Part shown: positions 14,941-21,952 of the stretch, in pieces
Position numbering within the stretch: position 1 is the first letter of the stretch
Layout of the letters: the number at the start of each line of letters is the position of its first letter
DNA from: JAVBLQ01 sp031553435
GTDB lineage: Bacteria; Bacteroidota; Bacteroidia; Bacteroidales; Azobacteroidaceae
Direction of reading: 5' to 3'
DNA: 21,952 bases
Assembly: GCA_031553435.1 (NCBI GenBank)
Contig: JAVBLQ010000076.1
Span: 1-21,952, forward strand
Notes under the pieces: generated by a model
What the model saw: only the letters and a program-made list of their open reading frames with translations
The model's database searches: none
Told to the model about the DNA's origin: nothing
Program-made: the position numbers and the translations under genes

Positions 14941-15576
14941 TTATAATTTAACAACAATTCCGATGCGGCCTCCAAAATTATTCAGGCCACTGATGTTAAG
15001 TGCATCCGACTTATTCGTTGAATAGTTGTAATAAGCTGCAACACTCAATCCGAAATTGTGATTAGGTATCGGATAAAATGTCAATCCTATTTCAGGAGAG
15101 ACAAAAAATCCCCAATTATCATCCATCAATGTTATAACATCTGTGTAAGCTGTTTGTTCACTATAATTTGCTCCTAATTTCAATCCTGCATAAGGAACTA
15201 TATCTCCATCCAGGAACATATATCGTCCGGATAAACCGAAAGGTAGCTGAAACAGAGAGTTTTCCGTATCTGTATTGATGTCTTCTCCCTCGTCCACATG
15301 ATATGTTTGTCTTGGAATATATTCATTATTTGTGTGCCAGGCCATAAAACCTCCGGCTGAAAGTTTGGGTGTCAGGAAGTATTGGAAATCCACGCTTCCT
15401 CCCCAGCCACTTGCTTGGCTTACAAAATCGCTACTTACAGGTGAGTTGAATTGCCAATCGGCAAAGACATAGGTCCTTCCTACGTTGGCTTCCTGTGCAC
15501 TCAAAGACATGCTTGTAAGTGTCAAAAATAACACAGCAGCAGTCAATTTTATAGTATTCATTATTTTTGTTTTCAT
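14941..15576 (-). CDS. Outer membrane beta-barrel protein (porin-like, 8-strand type)
   Basis: A 211-aa protein with a signal peptide (about 1-27, ending SLSAQ), then alternating amphipathic strands such as TYVFADWQFN, GWGGSVDFQYFLTPKLSAGG, FQLPFGLSGRYMF, GLKLGANYSE, FVSPEIGLTFYP, FGLSVAAYYNYS and a final FGGRIGIVVKL that ends in a hydrophobic residue. That is the pattern of a small outer membrane barrel (OMP_b-brl/OmpW-like size). Substrate or role unknown. It lies 42 bases after the DUF4136 lipoprotein gene and 5 bases before sod, so the three are probably co-transcribed; a link to oxidative stress is inferred from this only. Confidence 0.85.
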   Translation of the reverse strand: MKTKIMNTIKLTAAVLFLTLTSMSLSAQEANVGRTYVFADWQFNSPVSSDFVSQASGWGGSVDFQYFLTPKLSAGGFMAWHTNNEYIPRQTYHVDEGEDINTDTENSLFQLPFGLSGRYMFLDGDIVPYAGLKLGANYSEQTAYTDVITLMDDNWGFFVSPEIGLTFYPIPNHNFGLSVAAYYNYSTNKSDALNISGLNNFGGRIGIVVKL

Positions 15577-15618
15577 ATTAAATGTCTTTTAAATAATTAA
15601 TTGATATAAATGCCGTTG

Positions 15619-16269
15619 TTATTTGTTGCTTTTGAGATAAGGTGATTGGCTGAATGCCTGATCAATTGCGCCGAGAGCTTTACTTCCATCATATTGGTTA
15701 TCTCCTGTGGCAATTCCGGTTCCATAAGCGTTCCAAACAGCAGTATAACCCTTGTCTGTAACGTTTTTAGCATCAATCATATCAATTACGATGGAGTTTG
15801 TTTCGTAAGAATAGACAACAGGGAACGGGTATGGATAGTAATAACCCCACCACCAGTAGTACCACCAATAAGAATAATAAGGATATACGTAAGTCATAAA
15901 ATAATTGACATCCTGTATATAAGCAACCCGAAGGGCTAAATCTGTATTTGATTTATAATCTTTACCGATTCCTCCGGTATATTGCCGGCTATCCATGTTG
16001 CTTTTTACTTTGTCAAGTAAACTTTTGGCTTTACTATCATTCCCGTAAATCCATTTTTGCAGATTCAGCGTGCTGCCACTTCCAGGAATATAAGCGTAAA
16101 CGGTATCATTTATATAATAATTTTTATAATTACCAAAGTTAGCTTTGGTATCGTAGGAAGTCCTGACCAGATCGTTTCCGTCTAGTTGGTCTAAATCGGG
16201 GTTTTTTTCGCAGGAGGAGAATAAAAGCATTCCCAACATTACAAAAAATAAACTTTTAATAGTTTTCAT
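15619..16269 (-). CDS. DUF4136-type lipoprotein with an aromatic-rich tract
   Basis: A 216-aa lipoprotein: signal peptide with lipobox LLFSSC, acylated Cys20, then a DUF4136-like fold starting with YDTKANFGNYKNYYIND (about 40-55) and ending in IDQAFSQSPYL. Residues about 127-155 form a remarkable Tyr/Trp/Pro run (YSYWWYYWWWGYYYPYPFP), with five Trp. DUF4136 proteins of Bacteroidota often carry such an insert in the middle of the domain, of unknown purpose; peptidoglycan, glycan or membrane-surface contact is speculation. It is the first gene of the cluster with the barrel protein and sod, and the 110 bases upstream (16270-16379) are very AT-rich, the natural place for the promoter, though no full TAnnTTTG was found. 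Confidence 0.85.
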   Translation of the reverse strand: MKTIKSLFFVMLGMLLFSSCEKNPDLDQLDGNDLVRTSYDTKANFGNYKNYYINDTVYAYIPGSGSTLNLQKWIYGNDSKAKSLLDKVKSNMDSRQYTGGIGKDYKSNTDLALRVAYIQDVNYFMTYVYPYYSYWWYYWWWGYYYPYPFPVVYSYETNSIVIDMIDAKNVTDKGYTAVWNAYGTGIATGDNQYDGSKALGAIDQAFSQSPYLKSNK

Positions 16270-16379
16270 AGCATATAAAATTATTAATTTGTATGAATAT
16301 ATTTTCGTATTTTTCTAATAAAACAAAGAACTCTTAATTTTGTTTTCAGAAAAACAAAAAATACATTAATTTTTACAAA

Positions 16380-18227
16380 TTAGAATTTTTGCATGTCCAC
16401 CAGTTTTTTGTAATAACCGTTTAAGTTGATAAGGGCTTCATGCTTACCTTGTTCTACAATTTCGCCTTCATGCATCACGCATATTTCGTCGGCATTTTTG
16501 ATTGTAGAAAGGCGGTGTGCAATGACAATAGTAGTGCGATTTTTCATTAAATTTTCCAAAGCATTCTGAACCAGCTTTTCGGATTCGGTATCCAGAGCTG
16601 ATGTTGCTTCGTCCAGGATCAGAATTGCAGGGTTTTTGAGGATTGCGCGGGCAATGCTGATGCGTTGTCTCTGACCACCGGATAGTTTTCCTCCACGGTC
16701 ACCGATATTCGTATCGTATCCGTTTTCAGTAGCAATTATAAAATCATGAGCGTTAGCAATTTTAGCTGCTTCAACTACTTGTTCGGGTGTCGCATTTTTT
16801 ACCCCGAAGGCAATATTATTGAAAAAAGAATCATTGAACAGAATGGCTTCCTGATTCACATTTCCCATCAGATTGCGTAAATCAAATAACAAAGCATCTT
16901 TGATGTTTACGCCATCAATGGATATTTCACCTTTTTGAATATCATAAAATCTGGGTAACAGATCCACCATCGTTGATTTGCCGGAACCGGATTGGCCAAC
17001 TAAGGCAATCGTTTTTCCTTTAGGAATAGTTAAACTGACATTTTTAATGATCCATTTTTCCCTGTATTTAAACCATACATTTTTATATTCTATATGATTA
17101 TTTAATATAATTACCTTAGGATTTTCAGGATTTTTAATATTTGACTCTGCAGCCAGGATTTTATCGACTCTTTCCATTGAGGCCAAACCTTTTTGAATGG
17201 CATAAGCCGATTTGGATAAGTCTTTAGCCGGATTGATGATGCCATAAAATATCACCAGATAATAAATAAATGTGGGAGCATCAATCGGACTGTTGTCTCC
17301 CAATATCAAACTTCCGCCATACCAGAGCACAGCCACAACCGTAGCTGTTCCGAGAAATTCGCTCATAGGATGTGCTAACGATTGGCGGCGATTGACTTTA
17401 TTTGTTGTTCTTCTGAATGCTTCGTTTGCCTTTTGAAAACGTTGTTCGATTTTTTTCTCCGCATTAAAAGCTTTGATGATCCGCAATCCGCTGAGGGTTT
17501 CTTCGACCTGCGCCATCAATTCACCCCATTGTTCCTGTCCAAGCAAAGATCTTTTTTTGAGTTTTTTACCGACTTGTCCCATAATGTATCCTGCCAAAGG
17601 CAACAGAACCAATACGAATAATGTTAACTGCCAACTGATTATCAACATACTGGTGAGGTAAATAATGATCATGATGGGGTTTTTGAACAGCATGTCCAAA
17701 GAGCTCATCACTGAATTTTCGACTTCATTCACATCGCCGGAAATGCGGGCGATAATGTCTCCTTTTCGTTCTTCGGAGAAAAATCCTAAAGGCAAAGACA
17801 ATATTTTAGACATGATCTGATTGCGGATATCTCTCACAATGCCGGTGCGGATGGGAATCATAAAATGTGAGGCCAGATACATTGTTCCGGTTTTGAAGAA
17901 AGTCATTGTTATCAAAAATATTCCCAATACGAGTAATGTAAAAGCTCCTCCATGTATGGAAGTCAACTCGGAAATATACCAGAAAAAGTTACTCTTCATT
18001 GCAGAAAAGAATGCATTCCATGAATCGGAAGATAATGGATTCAATGTCCAATCAATATATGTATAAGTTTTTTTGTCAATCTTGAAAAGAATCTGAAGAA
18101 TCGGCATAATTAATGCAAAAGAAAATAGATTAAGAAAAGACGCTAGTATATTGGCAAATATATTGAAAATCAAGTCTTTTTTATACGGAGGAACAAATCG
18201 TTTGAGAAGTTTGAAAAGCTCTTTCAT
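16380..18227 (-). CDS. ABC transporter, exporter type with fused membrane and ATPase domains (MsbA-like)
   Basis: A 615-aa half-transporter that works as a homodimer in the inner membrane. The membrane domain (about 1-340) has six predicted helices, including segments near 20-48, 97-120, 183-210 and 293-330, with a hydrophilic insertion near 51-92. The ATPase domain has Walker A GQSGSGKST (411-419), Q-loop Gln459, signature LSGGQ (515-519), Walker B ILILDE (535-540) with catalytic Glu540, and H-loop His571. This order and length match lipid A/phospholipid flippases of the MsbA group as annotated in Bacteroidales, but drug and peptide exporters look the same, so no symbol is given. It is divergent from the + strand barrel gene; the lipoprotein gene lies 110 bases downstream with no clear terminator between them. 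Confidence 0.93.
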   Translation of the reverse strand: MKELFKLLKRFVPPYKKDLIFNIFANILASFLNLFSFALIMPILQILFKIDKKTYTYIDWTLNPLSSDSWNAFFSAMKSNFFWYISELTSIHGGAFTLLVLGIFLITMTFFKTGTMYLASHFMIPIRTGIVRDIRNQIMSKILSLPLGFFSEERKGDIIARISGDVNEVENSVMSSLDMLFKNPIMIIIYLTSMLIISWQLTLFVLVLLPLAGYIMGQVGKKLKKRSLLGQEQWGELMAQVEETLSGLRIIKAFNAEKKIEQRFQKANEAFRRTTNKVNRRQSLAHPMSEFLGTATVVAVLWYGGSLILGDNSPIDAPTFIYYLVIFYGIINPAKDLSKSAYAIQKGLASMERVDKILAAESNIKNPENPKVIILNNHIEYKNVWFKYREKWIIKNVSLTIPKGKTIALVGQSGSGKSTMVDLLPRFYDIQKGEISIDGVNIKDALLFDLRNLMGNVNQEAILFNDSFFNNIAFGVKNATPEQVVEAAKIANAHDFIIATENGYDTNIGDRGGKLSGGQRQRISIARAILKNPAILILDEATSALDTESEKLVQNALENLMKNRTTIVIAHRLSTIKNADEICVMHEGEIVEQGKHEALINLNGYYKKLVDMQKF

Positions 18228-18238
18228 TCTGAATTTTA

Positions 18239-18265
18239 GTTACGGGTTACGGGTTACGGGTTACG
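18239..18265 (+). repeat. Short tandem repeat of a GTTACGG heptamer
   Basis: Three full GTTACGG units and a final GTTACG lie in the divergent intergenic region, 12 bases upstream of the ABC transporter ATG. The unit is exact in all copies. The copy number could vary by slippage. Effect on the ABC gene's leader is unknown. Confidence 0.85.
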
Positions 18266-18357
18266 ACCTGTCACCAAATTATCCCGCGAAGTTAATAAAT
18301 AAATCTTATTTTGTCGGAAAAAATATTTTCGTGATTAAACCTTTCAGCATTTTTGAA

Positions 18358-18371
18358 GTCTGTTATCAGAC
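18358..18371. repeat. Small inverted repeat before the 968-aa barrel gene
   Basis: GTCTG TTAT CAGAC is a perfect 5-bp inverted repeat, 19 bases before the ATG at 18391. It may be a leader hairpin or an operator; it could also be chance. The rest of the 163-base divergent gap holds the heptamer repeat and AT-rich sequence. Confidence 0.3.
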
Positions 18372-18390
18372 GCGTTAAATTTTTATGTAA

Positions 18391-21297
18391 ATGAAGTACA
18401 TATTTCAAACTCTCATTCTCCTATTCATGTCCATTCATGTATCGGGACAAAAAAACATTACAATTTCCGGTACAATCGTTGAAAATACAGCTCAGAAGGA
18501 TCCCGTAGAACAGGTAACTATCCGCCTGCTTTCTCTTCCCGACAGTTCTTTGGTTACAGGAACCACTTCCAGAAGAGACGGAACTTTCAGTTTGCAACAA
18601 ATTTCACCGGGCAGATATGTATTACATGCTTCATTTATAGGGTATAAAGATATTTACAAACCTGTTTCGGCAGATGGAAAAACAACCATTGTCAATGTCG
18701 GTACCTTAACCCTTGGCGCTGACGATATTCTGCTTCAGGAAGCTGTGGTAATTGGTAAAGCTGCCGAAGTGGTTGTCAAAGGAGATACTGTCGAATACAA
18801 TGCGGCTTCTTATAAAACCCAGGAAAATGCGGTGGTCGAAGATCTGTTAAAAAAACTGCCCGGAGTAGAAGTCGATACGGAAGGTAAAATTACCGTCGGA
18901 GGAAAAGAAATTAAGAAAATCCTTGTTGACGGAAAAGAATTTTTCTCAGATGATCCGAAAGTCGCTTCCAAGAATCTTCCCGCAAATATGATTGAAAAAT
19001 TGCAAGTATTGGATCGCAAATCTGATATGGCGCAATTGACCGGATTCAATGACGGAGAAGAGGAGGCTGTCATAAACCTTACCGTAAAACCCAACATGAA
19101 AAAAGGTACGATTGGTAATGTAGCTGCCGGTCTTGGACACGATATCAATTCTCCCAACGGAGATTTGCGGTATGAAGCGGGCGGCATGATCAACAAAATG
19201 TCGAATAATGACCGCTACACATTGATGTTGAATGCCAATAATACGAATAACATGGGCGCTTCGGATATGGGAGGCTCCCGTTTCGGTGGTATGCGGGGCA
19301 TGCGTCGCGGAGGAAGTTCGGGAATCAACGAATCCCAAACCTTCGCTTTGAATATGAATAAAGAATTATCTCCCAAATTGACTTTGAACGGAAATATTTC
19401 TTACAATGGTTCCGACAGAAATTCAGATAGAAATTCCGAACGGACCACGATATCTAAAGGCAGTCAGGCGAATCCGACAGAGACATCTACAATTCTTCGC
19501 ACAATCTCCAGGAACAACGATATTTCCGATAACTTCGGCCTTGATTTCCGGTTGGAATGGAAACCTGATAGCAGCAATACTTTCATATTCCGTCCCAATG
19601 TGAGTTATAATAAGAGTAACAGTACGCAAAACCAATTTTTCGAAAGTTTTGACGGGGTGTCTTTAGATACTCTCTATAACGGGCAATCTCTTTCCTATAA
19701 TGAAGGAGAAGGGTATAACCTGGGAGGAAGTCTGGAATATGCGCATCAATTTTCCAAACCCGGAAGAATTTTAAGTTTTACTTTGCGCGGAAGTTACAAT
19801 GATAGTTATTCGGAAGAAAATTATGACTGGCTCCGCAGGGATTATGCAAATAATTTACCATCCAAAGATTCTTTGGTAAACAACCGGAAGGAAAATGATT
19901 ACAACAGTTCAAGTTTCCGTGTGCAGGCTTCTTATGTCGAACCTTTGGGAAAAAATTATTTTCTGCAATTGGTTTACCGGATCAATCAGACCAGGACAGA
20001 AGATATAAACAGCACTTATATGCTGAGAAGAAATGAGATGGTTAATCTGATGGATACTTTAACATTGAATCCCAGTCAAAGCCGGAGCACTTCCCGCAGA
20101 GCTACTGAACAACGTTTCGGACTGAACTTCAAATCGATTCATGATAAATATAATTATACTATCGGATTGAATGTCGATCCATCCAATACGCTCAATGAAA
20201 CTTTCCAGCCGCGGGCATCGGCTGTGGTTCCCATATATATGCAAACGCCTTACGAAAATCGTCTGCCAAATGTCATGGGAGATACATTAGTGCAATCTAT
20301 TCCTCAAAATATTGTCAATTTTTCTCCGGATGTTAATTTCAATTATAATTTCGGAAAAAGAACCAATCTGAGGATCGATTATTCGGGAAGCACTATTCAA
20401 CCTTCAGCAAGACAGTTACAGGATTTTACCGATACCAGTGATCCCAATAATTATGTAACCGGGAATCCTGATTTAAAGCCTGGTTATGAGAATGATTTTT
20501 CGGCCCGATTTGAAAAATTTATTCCCGAATCGCAATTGTTTTACAATTTCCGTCTGAACGGATCATTGACATTCAATGATATTACTTCCAACATAGTTTA
20601 TGATGAAAAAAGAATCCGCCATACTACATACGAAAATGTGAACGGAAACTGGAATATCAATTTAAGAGCTGGAATGAATACTCCCTTGAAAAATAAAAAA
20701 TTCACAGTAGGAACATTTCTTATGACAAGCTACCGGAACCAAAGAAGTTATTCCAGCGGATTATTGAATACGATGAAAACATTCAACCTCCGGGATATGG
20801 TTAATGCCAATTACAGATCCGGCTTGTTTGATGTAGGGTTCAACGCATCTTTTGCTTATGCTAATTCAATCAATGAAATACAGCCGGACAAAAATCAGCA
20901 AACATATGATTATGGATTGGGCGGAAATACCACATGGTATTTACCCAAGAATTTCACCATCGACAGTGACATTGCATGGTCGGCCAAACGCGGATATGGA
21001 GAGGGATTCAATCAAAATGAAACCATCTGGAATGCAGCAGTGACCAAACAGGTTTTTAATAAAAAAATAGGAACAGGCTCTGTTCGCTTGAAAATCTATG
21101 ATATCCTGCAAGACAGGAAAAGTATTTCCCGTTCAGTAGGAGAAGATTATATCCAGGATACCCAAAGCAATACTTTACAGAGCTTTTTCATGGTTGGCTT
21201 TCTCTATCGTTTTTCTATTTTTCCTAAAGGAAGTAGTGTTAAAGAAGATGATATGCGCCCATCGAGAAGGTGGGAAGGGGGAAGACCGAGAGGGTAA
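18391..21297 (+). CDS. Outer membrane beta-barrel protein with carboxypeptidase-like and plug domains (TonB-dependent receptor-like)
   Basis: A 968-aa outer membrane protein. A signal peptide (1-19, ending SIHVSG) is followed by a carboxypeptidase-regulatory-like Ig fold (about 22-108, with GTFSLQQISPGRYVLHASFI), a plug-like region (about 115-235, with VVEDLLKKLPGVEVDTEGKI and ILVDGKEFFSDDPK), then a long barrel of alternating aromatic strands. It fits the OMP_b-brl_3 family of Bacteroidota, related to TonB receptors but usually without a SusD partner, and none is seen here. A Gly/Met/Arg-rich stretch (about 289-310, GGSRFGGMRGMRRGG) lies in an early barrel loop. After the last likely strand (FLYRFSIF) there is a polar tail ending in RRWEGGRPRG. 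Ligand unknown. Alone on + between a divergent ABC gene and a convergent OmpA gene; a strong terminator follows. Confidence 0.92.
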   Translation: MKYIFQTLILLFMSIHVSGQKNITISGTIVENTAQKDPVEQVTIRLLSLPDSSLVTGTTSRRDGTFSLQQISPGRYVLHASFIGYKDIYKPVSADGKTTIVNVGTLTLGADDILLQEAVVIGKAAEVVVKGDTVEYNAASYKTQENAVVEDLLKKLPGVEVDTEGKITVGGKEIKKILVDGKEFFSDDPKVASKNLPANMIEKLQVLDRKSDMAQLTGFNDGEEEAVINLTVKPNMKKGTIGNVAAGLGHDINSPNGDLRYEAGGMINKMSNNDRYTLMLNANNTNNMGASDMGGSRFGGMRGMRRGGSSGINESQTFALNMNKELSPKLTLNGNISYNGSDRNSDRNSERTTISKGSQANPTETSTILRTISRNNDISDNFGLDFRLEWKPDSSNTFIFRPNVSYNKSNSTQNQFFESFDGVSLDTLYNGQSLSYNEGEGYNLGGSLEYAHQFSKPGRILSFTLRGSYNDSYSEENYDWLRRDYANNLPSKDSLVNNRKENDYNSSSFRVQASYVEPLGKNYFLQLVYRINQTRTEDINSTYMLRRNEMVNLMDTLTLNPSQSRSTSRRATEQRFGLNFKSIHDKYNYTIGLNVDPSNTLNETFQPRASAVVPIYMQTPYENRLPNVMGDTLVQSIPQNIVNFSPDVNFNYNFGKRTNLRIDYSGSTIQPSARQLQDFTDTSDPNNYVTGNPDLKPGYENDFSARFEKFIPESQLFYNFRLNGSLTFNDITSNIVYDEKRIRHTTYENVNGNWNINLRAGMNTPLKNKKFTVGTFLMTSYRNQRSYSSGLLNTMKTFNLRDMVNANYRSGLFDVGFNASFAYANSINEIQPDKNQQTYDYGLGGNTTWYLPKNFTIDSDIAWSAKRGYGEGFNQNETIWNAAVTKQVFNKKIGTGSVRLKIYDILQDRKSISRSVGEDYIQDTQSNTLQSFFMVGFLYRFSIFPKGSSVKEDDMRPSRRWEGGRPRG

Positions 21298-21300
21298 TAA

Positions 21301-21378
21301 GTGAATGGTGAAGTTCGTTTTACTCACTGTGAATTGTGAATAGAATTCACAAGGAGCAAAGCGAACTTCACCGTTCAC
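21301..21378 (+). terminator. Strong nested hairpin between convergent genes
   Basis: GTGAATGGTGAAGTTCG (21301-21317) pairs with CGAACTTCACCGTTCAC (21362-21378) over 17 positions with a single G-T wobble, and the stem is followed by TTTTTTA. Inside lies a second perfect 8-bp inverted repeat, TGTGAATT with AATTCACA (about 21329-21352). It starts four bases after the barrel gene stop and ends just before the OmpA gene stop, so it can serve both convergent transcripts. Confidence 0.8.
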
Positions 21379-21382
21379 TTTT

Positions 21383-21952
21383 TTATCTGGTTTTGATAAC
21401 TTTTACCTCCAGCCTCCTGTTTATTTTCCTGTTTTTCTCAGAGGTATTCGGAACCAAAGGCTCTGTCATTCCGTCAGAAAAAGTACGGATGCGGCTCGGA
21501 CGGATATTACATCCTACCAGATAGTCTTTTGCTCTGTCTGCTCTCTCCTGTCCGATGATCTGATTTCTTTCTTTAGAATCCAGATTGCAAGTGTGCCCTG
21601 TTATTTCTAGCTGATAATCAGGATTGTTGCGTAATAAATCAACATAGTCATCCAACTCATTTTTCTGCTCTATACTCAAAAGCGTTGCTCCGAGGTTATA
21701 ACTTGAAATTCCCGGCATTCTATCATAGTTTTCACATCGTTTTTTCGCCTCACTAAGATAAGATGTAATTTCATCACGGATTATCGCTTTGATTTGGCTT
21801 TCATCCATTGAAGATGATTGACTTACTTTCAAAACAATTGTATCGGGCACCACTTCTCGTTCTCTGTAATATTTTTTATATTCGGATGTTGATTTCCGTT
21901 TGGCCGGCGCTTTTTTCCCTAATTCAAATCCTAATTTCAATTTTAATCCTAC
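21383..21952 (-). CDS. OmpA-family protein, C-terminal part (5' end cut by window edge)
   Basis: The - strand frame is open to the last base of the window, so the TTG that would give 185 aa is not the true start. The first visible residues (VGLKLKLGFELGKKA) look like the end of a barrel strand followed by a linker. The C-terminal domain (about 95-183 of the visible frame) has the peptidoglycan-binding OmpA pattern: LEITGHTCN, then N-(x)n-ERADRAKDYL, then GCNIRPSRI, and the closing NRKINRRLEVKVI. It should anchor the outer membrane to peptidoglycan non-covalently. The Asp of the usual GHTD motif is replaced by Cys-Asn (GHTCN) and a second Cys lies in VGCNI, so a disulphide is possible. It ends in TAA next to the shared terminator. 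Confidence 0.88.
   Translation of the reverse strand, partial: VGLKLKLGFELGKKAPAKRKSTSEYKKYYREREVVPDTIVLKVSQSSSMDESQIKAIIRDEITSYLSEAKKRCENYDRMPGISSYNLGATLLSIEQKNELDDYVDLLRNNPDYQLEITGHTCNLDSKERNQIIGQERADRAKDYLVGCNIRPSRIRTFSDGMTEPLVPNTSEKNRKINRRLEVKVIKTR

Noticed and set aside
18239..18265. CRISPR array or telomere-like array
   Set aside because: The unit is only seven bases, without spacers, and just 27 bases long in total. No other CRISPR-like repeat or cas gene was seen.
18810..19338. - strand frames of about 130 codons opposite the barrel gene
   Set aside because: They are antisense to a long gene with clear domain order and show no independent protein features.
1..21952. tRNA or rRNA genes, including a tRNA attachment site for the island
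   Set aside because: No cloverleaf-like sequence or rRNA segment was recognised by eye in any intergenic stretch; the debris region also shows no tRNA 3' end.

Overview
The window looks like a chromosomal segment of a Bacteroidota bacterium, most likely a member of the Bacteroidales (a guess at a Dysgonomonadaceae-type genome would fit, but the sequence alone cannot fix the genus). Reasons: promoter-like TAnnTTTG elements, weak Shine-Dalgarno sites, a DUF4492-cydA-cydB cluster, a carboxypeptidase-regulatory-like plus beta-barrel outer membrane protein, a DUF4136 lipoprotein, and an Arm-DNA-binding integrase relic of the Bacteroides type. Both window ends cut genes: hsdM on the left and an OmpA-family gene on the right.

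Left half (1 to about 9.8 kb, all on +): a defence island built on a type I restriction-modification system. hsdM (5' cut), hsdS and a DUF3800 gene are chained by two ATGA start/stop overlaps. A 168-aa protein of unknown function follows, then a hairpin-rich intergenic region with a candidate promoter, then hsdR. Close behind hsdR lie a small membrane protein and a soluble protein that resemble KwaA and KwaB of the Kiwa anti-phage system, then a RhuM-family gene. The DUF3800 and RhuM genes are each interrupted by one in-frame TAG in an otherwise intact frame.

Junction (9.8 to 10.86 kb): gene debris. It holds a broken 5' piece of a tyrosine integrase on the - strand, a start-less - strand frame behind it, a short scrap of an ABC-transporter ATPase and the C-terminal tail of what looks like an MFS drug exporter. 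Two perfect 10-bp inverted repeats sit in and beside the integrase relic. This looks like the scarred edge of the acquired island.

Right half (10.86 kb to the end): ordinary chromosomal genes. On the - strand are the cytochrome bd oxidase operon (DUF4492, cydA, cydB), with a 194-bp MITE-like element inserted between DUF4492 and cydA; a DUF4136 lipoprotein, outer-membrane barrel and exported Fe-type superoxide dismutase cluster; and an MsbA-like ABC exporter. On the + strand is a 968-aa outer-membrane beta-barrel protein. A strong nested hairpin separates it from the convergent OmpA-family gene. The cyd and sod genes together suggest an anaerobe equipped for low oxygen exposure.
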